64,000 nucleotides of DNA from Rachycentron canadum (GCA_038496675.1 CM076671.1:7898775-7962774), one strand, 5' to 3'; shown: positions 33,595 through 45,240, counted from the first letter of the stretch. The notes: a model not told the origin generated them from the letters alone. Numbers and translations are program-made.

Positions 33595-33975
33595 TTAACA
33601 CATACCTGCTCGTTCAATGCAAGCTGCTGTGCATACCAGTGTCAACTAATTGGCGAAAATAAAAATGTCTAAATGCATGCAGCCCATGTGGATAGATGGA
33701 GGCAAAAATACACAGAAACATACATCCACATGCATCCCAGTCCTCCCCTCCCGATCATTTGGTATCCACATTAAAATGCAATAACGAGCAAGGTAACAAA
33801 CTAATTATCCCAATTAGCTCACTGTTCATGCAAGCGAGCTCCACTGTATTTCTTATCATCCGACTATTCCAAAGGCATCCTCTGGGGATTGCAGACTGCT
33901 CATGCACACCCCTCACAGTCATGACCACTTTACTGCAAAACATCTGGCCATGCACAATGGGACGTTGAGATTTTA
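33595..33975. promoter_or_regulatory. candidate conserved non-coding element
   Basis: Repeat-free sequence with AACTAATTATCCCAATTAGC (two homeodomain cores in opposite orientation) near 33800 and ATTAAAATGCAATAACGAG near 33770. CpG is partly retained (CGAGCTCC, ATCCGACT). It ends at the T-runs from about 33976. Confidence 0.38.
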
Positions 33976-34440
33976 TCTTTTTTTTTTTTTCTTTTTTTTT
34001 TTTTTTTAATTCTGCCTGTCTTCATAGTTTTGAGATTTTTAGCTCAGCGTTTGCTTTTCTGCTACCAGGAGCTCTGCTTTCTTGAAGTTGCACCGGTTTT
34101 CAGGCATTTCCCCCCCTTGTGTTTATTTGAGTGTTTGAACGTGTAGTCCTGGTGGGATTGTGGGAGTCGGAGTACTGTCAGGTCTAATTGCTGTGTGGTG
34201 TTTGGGAAGGAAGACGGTCCTGATTAGGGAGGAGGTGAGGGAAAACATCATGTCCCCTCTCTCTTTTCTTACTGTCTCACCCATTTTCTCTCTCAGCTCC
34301 TTTTTTTTTTTTTTTTTTTGTACCTCTTTTCTCTCCTCTGTCTGACTCTCTACATGACTACACAGAATGATGGCAGTCCTGCATGGCTCATTAGCTGGCA
34401 GAGAGAGACGGACAGACACAAAAGGATAGGGAAAGAGAGA
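33976..34440. repeat. poly-T and pyrimidine/purine low-complexity
   Basis: Interrupted T-run at about 33979-34008 and a second at about 34302-34319, with sequence between them that shows no gene. A purine stretch near 34398-34442 follows. Confidence 0.5.
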
Positions 34441-34620
34441 GTGATGTAGAGTGGGCAGCCCACAGACTTCTCAAACACAGGTTACCACGGTGCTCGCCCG
34501 GCGTCTGTCGACTCCATCAAAGCCTTTAGATGCCAGTCAAGGGGCAACACCAGCTGCCAAATGAGTGAGGAATATAGAAGGATCAGGAATATTAGCTAGT
34601 GGGAGGAAGTACTAGCAAGG
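34440..34620. promoter_or_regulatory. candidate regulatory block
   Basis: CpG-retaining repeat-free sequence (GTGCTCGCCCGGCGTCTGTCG near 34492) followed by AAAGCCTTTAGATG near 34519. Short and weakly supported. Confidence 0.28.
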
Positions 34621-34898
34621 ACTAAATGAGTTTCCAACAATTCAGTTCTCTGATTTTCTTTAAAACTTTGTCAGTTTTACCGCCTCTGCTTTTTTTTTTC
34701 GGCCTAATTTGAGAAGTCAACGTGTAATTAGCTTGTCCAGCAGTCATGATTATAGTTCCTTCCTAGCAATATTTTAGGAGTCATGAAGTCTGAGCAGTAT
34801 CACAGAAAGCCTGTTTTTATTTAAGAAAGACAATGTAATTTAAATAGTGACATAAAATTGATGCACCATGAAAGTAGCTGTAATTCAGTTTAGTTGTT

Positions 34899-35270
34899 AA
34901 TTCAATTCAATTCAATTAAAATTTATTTATAGAGCACATTTTTAAAAATGGCAAACAGCTGACCAAAGCTGTACAACACCAGGAAAGCACAATCAAAACA
35001 CAGACTCAAAAACAGGTGAGAATGACAATGTTTTGAGACCAGATTTGAAGGAGATAATTGGGGCAGATCTGACAGCAGTCAGTAGGCTCATCTGCAGCAT
35101 GGGGGGCCATGGTGGAGAAAGCATGGTCACCACTGTGTTTAAGGTGAATGTAGCGGATGATGAGGAGGTCCGATGAGCTGAGGGACCTGGACGTAGTGAA
35201 GAGGTGGATGGAGGGGGGAGCTGAACCACTGAAGGCTTTAAAAACAATAAAACCTTAAAGTCGATCTAAG
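34899..35270 (-). mobile_element. L2-like LINE 3' end, decayed
   Basis: Read on the minus strand: SGDHAFSTMAP (about 35140-35105), then in another frame APIISFKSGLKTL (about 35065-35025). These are the conserved last blocks of LINE ORF2 (GDRAFS..AP and SFKK.LKT in the family). The 3' UTR follows with TGTACAGCTTTGGTCAGCTG and the L2-type end GTGCTCTATAAATAAATTTT with an (ATTGA)n tail at about 34899-34916. At least one frameshift is visible. Same orientation as the copy at 28.2-28.8 kb, but a different subfamily by its tail. Confidence 0.8.
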
Positions 35271-36866
35271 GCAAGTTAAACAACCCATTTTAATGGGATA
35301 TCAGTATCACATGACCCTTATCCTCCAAAACCCAGACTGGCAACAATTTTTTTCATGACCGGTAAAATTTTGCAGTTGTTAAAACCTGAAGTGGTAACCA
35401 TCATTTTTTACTCTATGCAGATAAGACTGGACAGTTTTGTTCTACTGGTGCAATATGATCTGTCTGTCTATCTTCAATGGGCTTCAAGTTTGGGAGACTT
35501 TGGAGAGATGTGGCAGCTCTCTGTTCTGTGCTTTGTAAACTTCTTCCTAGATGAGCAAGAGGCGAGAAAACCCAAAGATGATATCAGCATGCTTGTGAAA
35601 TAATCATCACAAGATCTTTTCCTGTTCAAAGTCATGGGGTGAAGGATAACGAGAGACAAACAGAGATGGAGTGGAGAGTGAAGGTGGATACAAGCAGGAG
35701 AGAAATAAAAAAAAAAGTGAGAAAGAGCAAGGCTTCAGAGACCAGGGGTGAGAGTCTAAATCTTTCATCCTCTCTCTGGGTTCAGAACGAGAGGAGAATT
35801 GTGGGTTGGATTATCGGCGCTAAGCCACAAAATAAGCTCAAATGTAGCTCCTCTCCTATGTCCTGAAGACAGGGAGAGTATCTACCTGACTCACTGCCAG
35901 ACAGAAAAAATTGCAATCACGACTCACGAGCATGTGAATGGAGTTATTGTGGACTTGAGAATTATTTAATTTCCTTCTTGAATAGAAAAATACTGTATCA
36001 ATTTCTCCTCATCAACAGCAGCCGTGCCGCCATCGTTGTCGACATCATTGCTATCTAAAAGCAATGATGAGCTCAGTCAGACAAGCATTTGTACAAGAAC
36101 AAAGTGCTAATTTTGCCAGATCTACCAGTTTTCTGTGCTGTTATCTAGGGAATGGGGTATGTGGATTCAAACCGGCTCCTTCAGCACCCTTTATGTTGAT
36201 GCCAGCCAGTTATTCAGTCGGGAGATTCGACACGAGTCCAGGAGAAAACACTTGAAACGCTATTAAGCCTGTAGTGGGGCTTGTCTATGCCAGTTGTAAG
36301 CCTCCTCTTGTCAATACGACTGTAGGATGCACACAAGTGCACTGACTGGATGGAGAGGAAGGGAGCGGGGGATGCTCTGCAAAAAATGCCTGTTCTAATA
36401 AGCCGTTTATTCACGCGCTCAGTCTCAAAATCTTGAGTTTTCTTTAATCAAGTGAGAAATTGAGCCAATGGCTTCACTGCAGATTCAGTGTTTTACAGAA
36501 ATAATAAGTTTGACTCATTGGGGGTCCCATAATATCTTGAAAAATGGATTATGACATTAGTATCAACATATTTTTAGGCACATTTTCATGTTTTCAAGAA
36601 AGAAAAAATTGCTCTGAAACCCAATGCTGGATTAAATATCCTGTGAGGATGGATACTTCTTGCAGTGGAAGGAGAGATGGAGTTAGAGAAGAGATTGCTT
36701 GTCAGGGCCCTGATTTCGTCGTTCTCCACTGATGACGATAATAATAACCATTCGCAGGAGTGGCAGCAAATAGGGAGGAGAGAGCAGACGTCTTTTTAAA
36801 GAGGCGTACACGCAGTTACTTTCTGCAATCAAAACACAGATTTCTGAAGACGAGTTGGAGCAGAAA
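35271..36866. other. non-coding with a perfect 10-bp hairpin
   Basis: CATCATTGCT at 36043-36052 and AGCAATGATG at 36060-36069 pair perfectly across seven bases. The preceding AGCCGTGCCGCCATCGTTGTCG patch keeps CpGs and could be regulatory. A purine stretch lies at 35650-35735. No gene is supported. Confidence 0.35.
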
Positions 36867-36914
36867 GCATGCACGCACACGCGTGCGCGCACACACACAC
36901 ACACACACACACAT
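36867..36914. repeat. alternating purine-pyrimidine tract (Z-DNA type)
   Basis: All 48 bases alternate purine and pyrimidine without a break: GCATGCACGCACACGCGTGC, then GCGC and a (CA)n run. The CG-rich left half is the most Z-prone dinucleotide composition. It is highly likely to be length-polymorphic. Confidence 0.92.
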
Positions 36915-37720
36915 TAGCAGACCAGGCCACAGATTGCAGTGCACACATCCTGTTGTTTGCCATCGACAGAGAATATTAGCCCGGTATTTGTGTACAGTAA
37001 TCAGCAGGCCCTTGACAGACTAGTCTCGAGACAGAGGCATCAGAGGAAAGATTGTCTGGTAATCAGGCTATGCGGTTTAAGGTGGGGGGACTTGGGGCGT
37101 AAAACTTAGTAACTCCAATTATGGCGCTTGTGTTTTACTGTACCGAGGTGAATCATCCTCAGATTCAGATGTGCCCACAGCAGTTTATATTTTTGGTTTC
37201 CACATGACATCAGTGATATGAATATGAAGTTACCTGCCTGGAAGGTTGTATATACTGTTGTGTTTCTATCTCCCCCTCCCCTCGCTATTCAGTCCACATG
37301 TCACCAATCATCATGTTGTCTGGCGAAGGGAAATAACATCCTGTTATTATCTGTCAAGCAGCAAAGAGTGTTGGTTTATACCTGTGCTTATGCTATATAC
37401 TGCAGGTCTGTCTGTCAGGCACATATGTCTATACACAAATGTGTGTATGTGCTAACAACTGTACACCACAATGTAGCTTTACTTGAACTGCATTTCCGTG
37501 TTACCCTCAGACACTTCTCTTGTCTCCAGCAGCATCCCCACCCCCTCCCCTCTCTTCATCCTCTCCTGATTATTTTTTGTCTTTCCCCATCTTGTCATAT
37601 GCGTGATCGTTCCCTCCTCCTCTCTCCTCCTCCACTCACCATCCCTCTCCTCCCACTATTCCCCCTCGACGCTTTTAATCTTGGGTTGATGATACTTGGT
37701 GGAAGCACTTAAGTTTCTGT
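36915..37720. other. non-coding, possible regulatory parts
   Basis: 36915-37200 is repeat-free with TTAGCCCGGTATTTG near 36977 and AACTCCAATTATGGCGC near 37111. From 37500 to 37690 the sequence is C/T-rich low complexity. The 164-codon plus-strand frame at 37218-37712 is driven by this composition and shows no motif. Confidence 0.3.
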
Positions 37721-39565
37721 GCCAGGTGTCTCCCCGTGCTTAACATCTCGGGCTTAGCTCCTCGTTTCCACGGCTCCCTTCGCCTCCCTCCCCTGGCTCC
37801 TGAACACACAAACATACACACAGATGCATGCACTGACTGTATGAACATGCACTCTGTGTAGACATTCATACAGAGGCATGTGTAGGTATGGCAACATGCA
37901 ATCATCTGCATGACTTCAAACATGCAAAGAGCAAACTTTTGCAAACACCTATAATAGATATGGTCATATTCAAATCAAATCTTTAAATTCCAATTTTTTC
38001 TACATCGTTCATTTCTACATACATCATACATGTTAAAAAAGCAAGAAGTTGATTATGCCTGTATCTGAGTTTTATTATTAAAAACTAATAATTTCTTTTT
38101 AACGTGGCCTGTGAAAAATCTGGCAGTACTGCAGGTTTATTTCTACAAATAAATAGAAGTCAACTCTTGAGACATTTTCTTAAAATTAGTCCCTGTACTT
38201 TGCATTGGCATAAAGGTAAAAGCTCATTTTAGAACATACTTGAAATATTCATACGGCCGTGGCAGATTTTTCACTTGTTTTAAAACTCAAAGGGCTCAAC
38301 TGCAGCAAAAAGGGATATTTTTACAATGTAGGTGTCTTGTGGGTGTCTTTAAAAACACATTATTTTCAAAAGGTTTAACTGCACATTGTATCATTTGTAA
38401 TTGCAGTGCATTGAAATGGATAAATCAAATCTCCCAGCCACTGTAACACTTGCTGAGTCATATGGATCTTGATTTGCATTGACTGTACAAAATGGTATTT
38501 ACAGCTAACATATCGCTATCGAGGCTGAGGCAGTGTGTGGAGAATGTGTGTGCTGAAAGAGTTTGCTTAGCATTGCTTTGTTCTTAAAAGACAGAAGGGG
38601 ACAAGAGAGGAGAAAGAGAGAGGAATGAAAATGAGAAGGCAAGGAGAAGCAGAAAGATAAAGAGAGAGATAGCTCTCATGTGTTTATGATATGTTTGTTT
38701 GTGTTGCCGGAGGGACCTCTTTTCTTCACCCCCCGTTTCCTCTCCCTCTTCCTTTTCTTTTCTTTTTTTTTTTTTTTTTTTTTTAAGTCGGCGTCTGAAT
38801 ATTTTTTTTTCTTTCCGTCATGTATCTGCCGCCTGTCCAGGCAGCGCTCTTCTGTTTCGCTCTCGTCTGATGTCTCAATTAAAATTAATGTGTTCAGTCT
38901 GCTCAGATAAAGAAGAAAGAGGAGGAAAAAGCCTTTCCATGAACAATGGCAGCTTCTTGCATATTGCTAACCAATCCTTCCTTGTCTGGGCCCACGTTAA
39001 TGCTTCACAATATTGACAGCTCTAATGGCAGAGCTCCTCTGAAGGGGAACTTTTTTTTTAAACCAGGGGCCAAAATGAACCATGACATGGATATTGGATT
39101 GAAGTGGCTTTTATTGTGGAGGGATTACCTGACATGTTTTTACACCTTTCTCAGTGTGGGGTAACCAGAAAGACAGAAGGAGGAGGGTTGTGTGTGGTCA
39201 TCCTGGGGAGTGGATGCACTCCGACCTCCCCTCTCTCCACGCTCCATCCTCCTTCCCATGTTTCCATGTCCTTGAGACGTCTTCATCACGGGGCTTGGCG
39301 GTGGCGCTCCTCTGCCCCTTCATCAGGGCAGAATGCTGGTGTCAGCACTGCCTTCCTCCTCCCCCTCTTCCTCCGCTGCCCTGCTCCACCTTTGCCTTTA
39401 TCTGTCGCTTCTTCTTAAGATGCTCTCTCCATCTCTGATACCCCTGGGGTCAAACTGGTGGAAGAGCAAGGGGGAGGGAAAGTGGGGGGGATGCAAGGAT
39501 AGGTGGGAAGTAAGGGGGGGAGGGAGGAAAAAGAAAGGAGGTAGGGGAGCACCTGACTTGAAGGC
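37721..39565. other. non-coding with T-run and purine tracts
   Basis: T-run at about 38763-38784; purine-rich patches at 38588-38668 and 39462-39545. The part at 38820-39060 is repeat-free and may be regulatory. No gene is supported. Confidence 0.35.
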
Positions 39566-39569
39566 AGAA

Positions 39570-40020
39570 AGATAATTTCGGCCGAGCGGCTCTGTTTAAG
39601 GTTAAAGCCTGATTTGCATTTCAAAAGCGGCGGCCGGTCATGTTGCCACCTCAGGGACGCCGTCGGACCAACCAGCGTGTCATTTAATGTCAGCAGGCAC
39701 TGGGGCCTTGATGAAATTAATAGAGCCGCCTGTGATTGATAATGGCACCAGTCGTCAACGCCGCCGTCATGACCATCTCACCCGTCCCTCCTCCTCTTCC
39801 CACAAGCACAGGTGTCCACTGCGGCACCTTCAAAGATCCCATCAGTCCTTGCACTTTACCTCGCATGTCCCATATCTGAACTGTTTTGCCAAAACGACAT
39901 TGTGAAAAATGATCCGAGTGCTGTAGCGCTTTCTGGTAACCAGGGTAACCTCAACAGCTGTCGTGGCTGGATTACCTGGTACCTTGAGCCGCCAGACGAT
40001 CACAAGCCTTGAAAGCTTCT
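39570..40020. promoter_or_regulatory. strong candidate conserved non-coding element
   Basis: Marked CpG retention (TTTCGGCCGAGCGG, AAAGCGGCGGCCGG, GGGACGCCGTCGG, CAACGCCGCCGTC) together with a POU octamer ATTTGCAT at about 39612-39619, GAAATTAATAGAGCC near 39713 and a GTGATTGATAATGG PBX/HOX-type word near 39731. No splice-bounded open frame. One of the best enhancer candidates in the window. Confidence 0.45.
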
Positions 40021-41610
40021 GGTTTGCACACAAACAAATGTGTCATTTCTCACTATAGAGACAAAATTGTGACACTTGTGAAGACAGATCTCTTGCAAAC
40101 CTCCTCATCAACTGCTCCCATATTTAGCAGGTGATCAATTTGAAAGCGATGGCCTTTAAGTCTTTTTTTTATGATGGTATCAGTTACAGACCTTTATAAA
40201 CTACTCTGGTTGTTATTTTCAGAGGTTGTAGGGGGTATTAAAAATCTGACACATTAGTGCTGTTCATGTAAACGTCATTAACCCGCATTACTTCCTAATT
40301 ATTACTTCCTGTTGTCCCTCTTAATCTTTTTACATTGCTTTGCGCTCTGAGCTGATACAGATGTATTATTATTCAGTGTATATTTAACTCACTGTCCTGT
40401 GAAAGCCATAATGTCTCGTAACAGTCAATTTGTTGTGTTTCCAACTACAACAGTGCAATTTCAGATAAAGATAAGATGTTTAATTTAGAGTTAGAGGATT
40501 TTCTCTAACCCTAAAGGAGCAGCTGAAGGTTTTCACTTGACAGCGAGAGTTAATAACATATTAATTTTTGAAAAATCCACCTCATTTATATTGTTTTTAA
40601 ATTATTGTAATGTAAAATTACCTTAAAAGGATAGTTTGATACTACTAATAGCCAAGATCCACTCTTTGTGCTTAAAGATGTGTCACTTGATCCATCCTGG
40701 TGTGATCGGATGAGGAGTAACTTTGAAATGACAAGAAACACTTCAACCTATAACTATAGGCCAACCCCATGATTCTGGATGTCAGCCACCGCAGTATCTT
40801 CTGCAGCTGACTGTGTCTCCACTGAGTGTTTTGCAGCAGTAAGAGCATGAACCTAAAGCTCAGAGAATAGCAAGTCGGGAAAGGGGGAGTCACAGAGCGA
40901 GGCCCAACGGGAGGTGTCAGTGCTGGGCATGGATGAAGCCGTTAGCCCTCGCTAATAGATGTCCTGATCCTGGAGGTTGGTGGTCACCAGGGTCAGTCTC
41001 GGCACATATTACACCTGCAACACAAACCTCCCGGGCCTGTCAGTGTGGACAGAAGACGGACAAATGAAGAAGAGATGGAGGAAGGGAAATAGAAACACAA
41101 AAATGGGAGACAGAAGGACACAAAGAGCAGAGAGAAAAGAGTGTTTTCAACTGAAAGGCACAGGGAAGAGACATGAGAGTGAGATCTGCTTGTCCTGAAA
41201 TGACTTGATATGTTCTTGTCAGTCTTAATCTCTGGGTGTTGTGGAGGAGCGGGTAAGAGGGAGGGGTTGAGGCGCACAGTAATCTCCTTCACAAGCAATG
41301 GACAGAGCCTGCCGCTTCCCAGCCTGCATTCAATTCCACAGTCATCTCCAATCCACTTCATAAGAGCATGTTATTTTGCACACATCTCTCCTCTAAAGCA
41401 GTGGCATGCACATGAAAAGACAAAACAAGAGCTAGACGAAAGGGTGATTCACATCCTTCTTTTCTGCTTTCTCTTTTTTTCTTTCCTTTCTCTCATTCAC
41501 TCATTTACATCAGCCATTATCTGTGTATATTGAAAGCGGCGAGATAAAGAGAGAGGGAGAAAAAAACAAGTGCCAGGGAAAAAAAAAGAACAATAAAAGG
41601 AGGCAGAGGA
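40021..41610. other. non-coding, no supported feature
   Basis: AT-rich to 40660; after that mixed, with a purine patch at 41060-41180 and a pyrimidine patch at 41455-41510. I see no gene or named repeat. Confidence 0.35.
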
Positions 41611-41619
41611 GGTGCAGCG

Positions 41620-41900
41620 ACGTTTGAATCAATTACATCCTAAAGAATCTTTCATTTGCATCCGTATCTGTTCAAAACCTGAACAAATGCCAGATGCCTT
41701 TGTGTGTCCAGTTATTTATAGTGGGTGTTTTTTCCTCTCGTAATTGTGCAGGAAATATCAAATTTGCATAGAGTGATTATTGTTGATTGTTTATCTAGCC
41801 GTCAGGACGTTTCAATATTCGAAGGCTGACAGGTTGTCAAGTACTTAAAACTCATTTATTTGGGAAAATTTGCATGTAATTTGGTGGTAATGAGGGGGAT
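41620..41900. promoter_or_regulatory. POU octamer cluster, candidate enhancer
   Basis: Three perfect ATTTGCAT octamers, all in the same orientation, at 41654-41661, 41762-41769 and 41868-41875. The last is extended to ATTTGCATGTAAT. Spacing is 108 and 106 bp. Between them are GTTATTTATAG, GTGATTATTGTTGATTG (PBX/SOX-type words) and AGCCGTCAGG. The sequence is repeat-free. By chance one octamer is expected about every 33 kb on both strands. Octamers bind POU factors; in this kind of context neural or stem-cell enhancers are the usual setting (inference). Confidence 0.5.
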
Positions 41901-43130
41901 GTCTGTGGTCATGGATTAGATGCTGGAGATGCTGCAGGGAAAAGAGGGATTCTGGCTGACTGGCATTCCTCCACTTGAAACACACGCTTTATCCTCAGCT
42001 CGGCTGCTGGGGTGATGCTAACGCTACCTAGAGCTGCACACCCAAACAACAGAGGATTGTGTACAAACGCTTGGCATAGCTGTGGACTAAATAACAGAAG
42101 CAGAAGCGAGCCAGCAGTACAGCACTACGCAGGAAGAATTGTGTTGAGCACTGTTCTGTCACCCTGTGAATAAAATATGCTTGTAAACAAAGTAGCTACA
42201 GTATTTCTCAGCACAGCAGATGCTAACTTATCTTGCCCAAGCAACATATACTTAAATTCTCTAATAAAAGCCTGCATTAAAAAATGGCTGAAATAATGAA
42301 CGAACAAAAGCAGCCTGGTTTAAAAAAAACCCAAAAACATTAAAAAGTGAAATCGTCAACTATAATATCTCGAGTTGGAAATTCAGCATAGAATACAAAT
42401 AGTCACTTCTTATTCACCAAATTTCTGCCTTACTTATCAGAAGAGAAATGCTGTTTTCTCCCATTAAATAGTCGCAGTCGGCTACTGTTGGTAGAACTCC
42501 TGCAGATGTTTCACACTAAAAGTCTACACGGTAGCTAGAATTTATTCCCTTTGAGCTTCTGGACTTTTAATGTGAAAGAAGTCTTGAGTGATTCTATCTT
42601 AACGCAGAACAAAAAAAAAAATAATAATACGGCAAAGAAAACTGTATCAGAGAAAATTCAGAATATTTATATTGTTTCAAAGAGACAGTACGAGTTGACG
42701 ATATTGTACTGAAGCACAACTGTAGACATAAGGGCAAATTGAATGGTGGGAGTGGCAGATTAACATGCGAGTCTATGAGAAAAATATGATAAAATATGTT
42801 TGTCCAACAGCGGCAATTAAAATATATAACTTAGATTAGCAAAGCCATTGGAAGCAAAGTCTTTTTTTTGCATATTAGTCATGTTTCTGCTGAAATTACA
42901 GTTGTTCCTAACTCACCTAAACTGATACAAAACCTTTGGAAAACAGTTTCAACCCAGCTTCCAAATGCATTTGAAAGTCTGATTAATTGTGTTTTAATAA
43001 CAACCACCGAGCAGATACCACCCATTCCTGCTATGTGGACCAGAGAGGCGGGCTCCCACTGGGGTTTTGTGTGCACTGTTTGTTTCTGTTAACTGCATTG
43101 TCTTTCATTATCAGTCCTTGGCTTCATCTT
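41901..43130. other. non-coding, no supported feature
   Basis: AT-rich for most of its length with an A-run near 42610. The stretch 42880-43080 is open on both strands and unusually even in composition, but has no recognisable product. Confidence 0.35.
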
Positions 43131-43660
43131 TCATCTAGCAAGGTACTGGACGCAGCGAGCTAATGAGTAAACATAGCTGGGGGCAACCGGGAAACACACA
43201 GACAGAAAACCCGACTTTGATGAGCGGCTTGTTTGTTTATCTCTGCTCGAATTTCAAATTCCAGCAGTCTATTTCACCTGTCACAGGCAAGTTCAGACCT
43301 TGAGACGACTGGCTTTAGCAGCAGGTAGTCTCTGGCCGGGATGAGATATGAAACTTTGAGCGCGTGTTAAAACATTCACCGTGTTTTCCTTTGAGCCCAA
43401 GGTCATCTTCAAAAAGAGGACTCTGCAAAGCGAGCCCTTAGTTCTCAGCTCACAGACTGACTGACTGACTGAGTGATTGGCTGACTCACTTGCAGAGAAC
43501 ATGAGAAAATATAGCAGAAAGAGCTCGTCGACACCCACAAAAGCAACTCCCACACCTCTGTGACTCACTCAAAGTCACCTCAACTCCAAGGTTAAACGCT
43601 CACTGTATTTCCCTCTTAAATATAGATCCGTCCCTGAGTCGGGGCTGTAGCCTGTGTGAA
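43131..43660. other. non-coding with short (GACT)n tandem
   Basis: GACTGACTGACTGACTGAG at 43455-43473 is a short tetranucleotide tandem. Flanking CpG-retaining sequence (CGCAGCGAGC near 43152, GAGCGGCTTG near 43221, GAGCTCGTCGAC near 43521) may be regulatory. Confidence 0.35.
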
Positions 43661-43689
43661 TACGAGCCACTTGGCAGATGTAGCTACTG

Positions 43690-44088
43690 TATGCGTGTGT
43701 GTGTGTGCCTTTCTCTCATTCTCTGATGTGCTTATATCTCGATATGAGTGAGAGCATTGTGTGTTCATATGACTTTTTTAAAAGGGTGAGTGAGGATAAT
43801 CGGCCCCCAGCGCACCGGACTAAAAGGCCGGGTCAGAGTTTTAAAGAGAAGCTATGTATTTCCCATCCCTGGATAACGGCGATGAAGTGGGCCCTTGTGA
43901 CTCAACCTGAGAGCATGAAAAGGGCCTCAGAGGGGACCCGCCATCGCCGGCCCTCTCTTTATTGTCCTAACGGCTGCCTGAGCTCTCTTCCCCAACCGCA
44001 GCAAGCGAGGAGAGAGAAAGGAGTGGAGTGGTGGAGAGCTCTCAGTGCTTTACCTACCCGGCAGCCACTCTCCACCATGAAAGCCCAG
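43690..44088 (+). CDS. candidate alternative first exon (start codon at 44077)
   Basis: CACTCTCCACCATGA gives an ATG at 44077 with a good Kozak context (ACC before the ATG), followed by AAA GCC CAG and then GTAATG at 44089, a near-consensus donor. The coding part would be only MKAQ. The leader at 43780-44070 is repeat-free and GC-richer with CpGs (AATCGGCCCCCAGCGCACCGG, CCATCGCCGGCC). The same frame is open for 162 codons from 43699, which gives the longest motif-free frame of the window, but the upstream part is not recognisable. The 5' limit is uncertain. It could be a second promoter of the gene suggested at 20-32 kb, or merely a conserved element. Confidence 0.3.
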
Positions 44089-45240
44089 GTAATGTCCCCT
44101 GTTCAGTGTGATAAAATTTCAAAGAACACCAGTCTTGGTGCGTGTGCCTCTGTGTGCATGCAGTCACACGTACATAGAAGTGTGTGAGACCAGTTATAGG
44201 TTTCCTTTGTTGCTGTGAAATTATTGACTGTGGCCACTGCTTAATCAGCTCTGGCGGCCATCATTGCTCACTGTTACGTATCCAAATCCTTGTTTCTTTT
44301 AATGAGGCAACAAACCGCCTATATATAACACACATCAAGGCTATAAAGCTGCAAGTTTATTTAGTTTGATGGAGATGCTGTCGCCGATTGTTGCCTCCAA
44401 TACACCTTATTACCACAGCAGCTACTTTATCACATGGAGAATGGGAAACTGAAGCTCAAGGGTTATCAGATGGGATCAGCTCAGGAGCGAGTTTCATTTG
44501 GAAGTTCAGTGCAGGTTTATTTTGTTCCTTTGAATATTGCTCGTTAAATTAATTTGATTGGGCTTTCCACATCAAGTTCAGTGAAATCCTGTGAAAACAC
44601 TTCTATAATGTGTTCTGTGTTTCTGGAGGAGCTGTGACAAGCCTCAGGAAATAACATTGCTAATGTCAGGTACCACTAATGTGATTTAGTATGTTGCATT
44701 TGAAAGACATTGTACAATTGTCCAAAAGAGCAGCAGGTAATAAAAATGTGAGCTTTAAGAGAGAATGTTAAATATCAAATTCTGTATGTGTTTCTTATTA
44801 TTTACCAGTACAATGCCAGTTGTGTGTGTACTTTTCTGTACAACTGTTGCTGTTTCAATAATGAAGCCATGCAGCCAGCTGTGTTTGTGAGATGGAAATT
44901 GTTTTTGGTTAAATAATACAGAGGGATTAAATTTCTGTTTGGAGTAGCTTTATTTTTAATCTGTTTATCACGGTCAGTCCGTTAATTCTTTATTTCAGCA
45001 CCAGGAGCTGTCCACAGTGTGAACACCACAGGCATTTAAATGGCTTTTACATTGATTCAGTGTCTGTCATTCCCAATAAGGGACCGGTTCATACTAAAGA
45101 AGCCAAGTCATTTTGAAGTAAAAGACCAGATTAGGTCTGTAGGTGGGTATTTTCTGTCCCATAATCAAACTGGGAGCCAACTCTCATGCTGTTGTTAATG
45201 GTTAAATGTCCTTCAGGTGGGTGGATTACAGAGTGTATGT
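44089..45240. other. non-coding, no supported feature
   Basis: AT-rich and featureless by eye after the first 100 bases. The last part (45010-45240) may already belong to the repeat that follows. Confidence 0.35.

Noticed and set aside
37218..37712. 164-codon plus-strand frame
   Set aside because: The second half is C/T low-complexity sequence and the composition keeps the frame open; overlapping frames are open as well.
42868..43092. Resemblance to a Tc1/mariner transposase tail (a SP.L..NLW word)
   Set aside because: Only a few residues match, the DDE-spaced residues are absent, and there are no terminal repeats nearby.
43699..44187. 162-codon plus-strand frame taken as a complete gene
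   Set aside because: No motif is visible and a consensus donor interrupts it at 44089. I kept only a candidate first exon.
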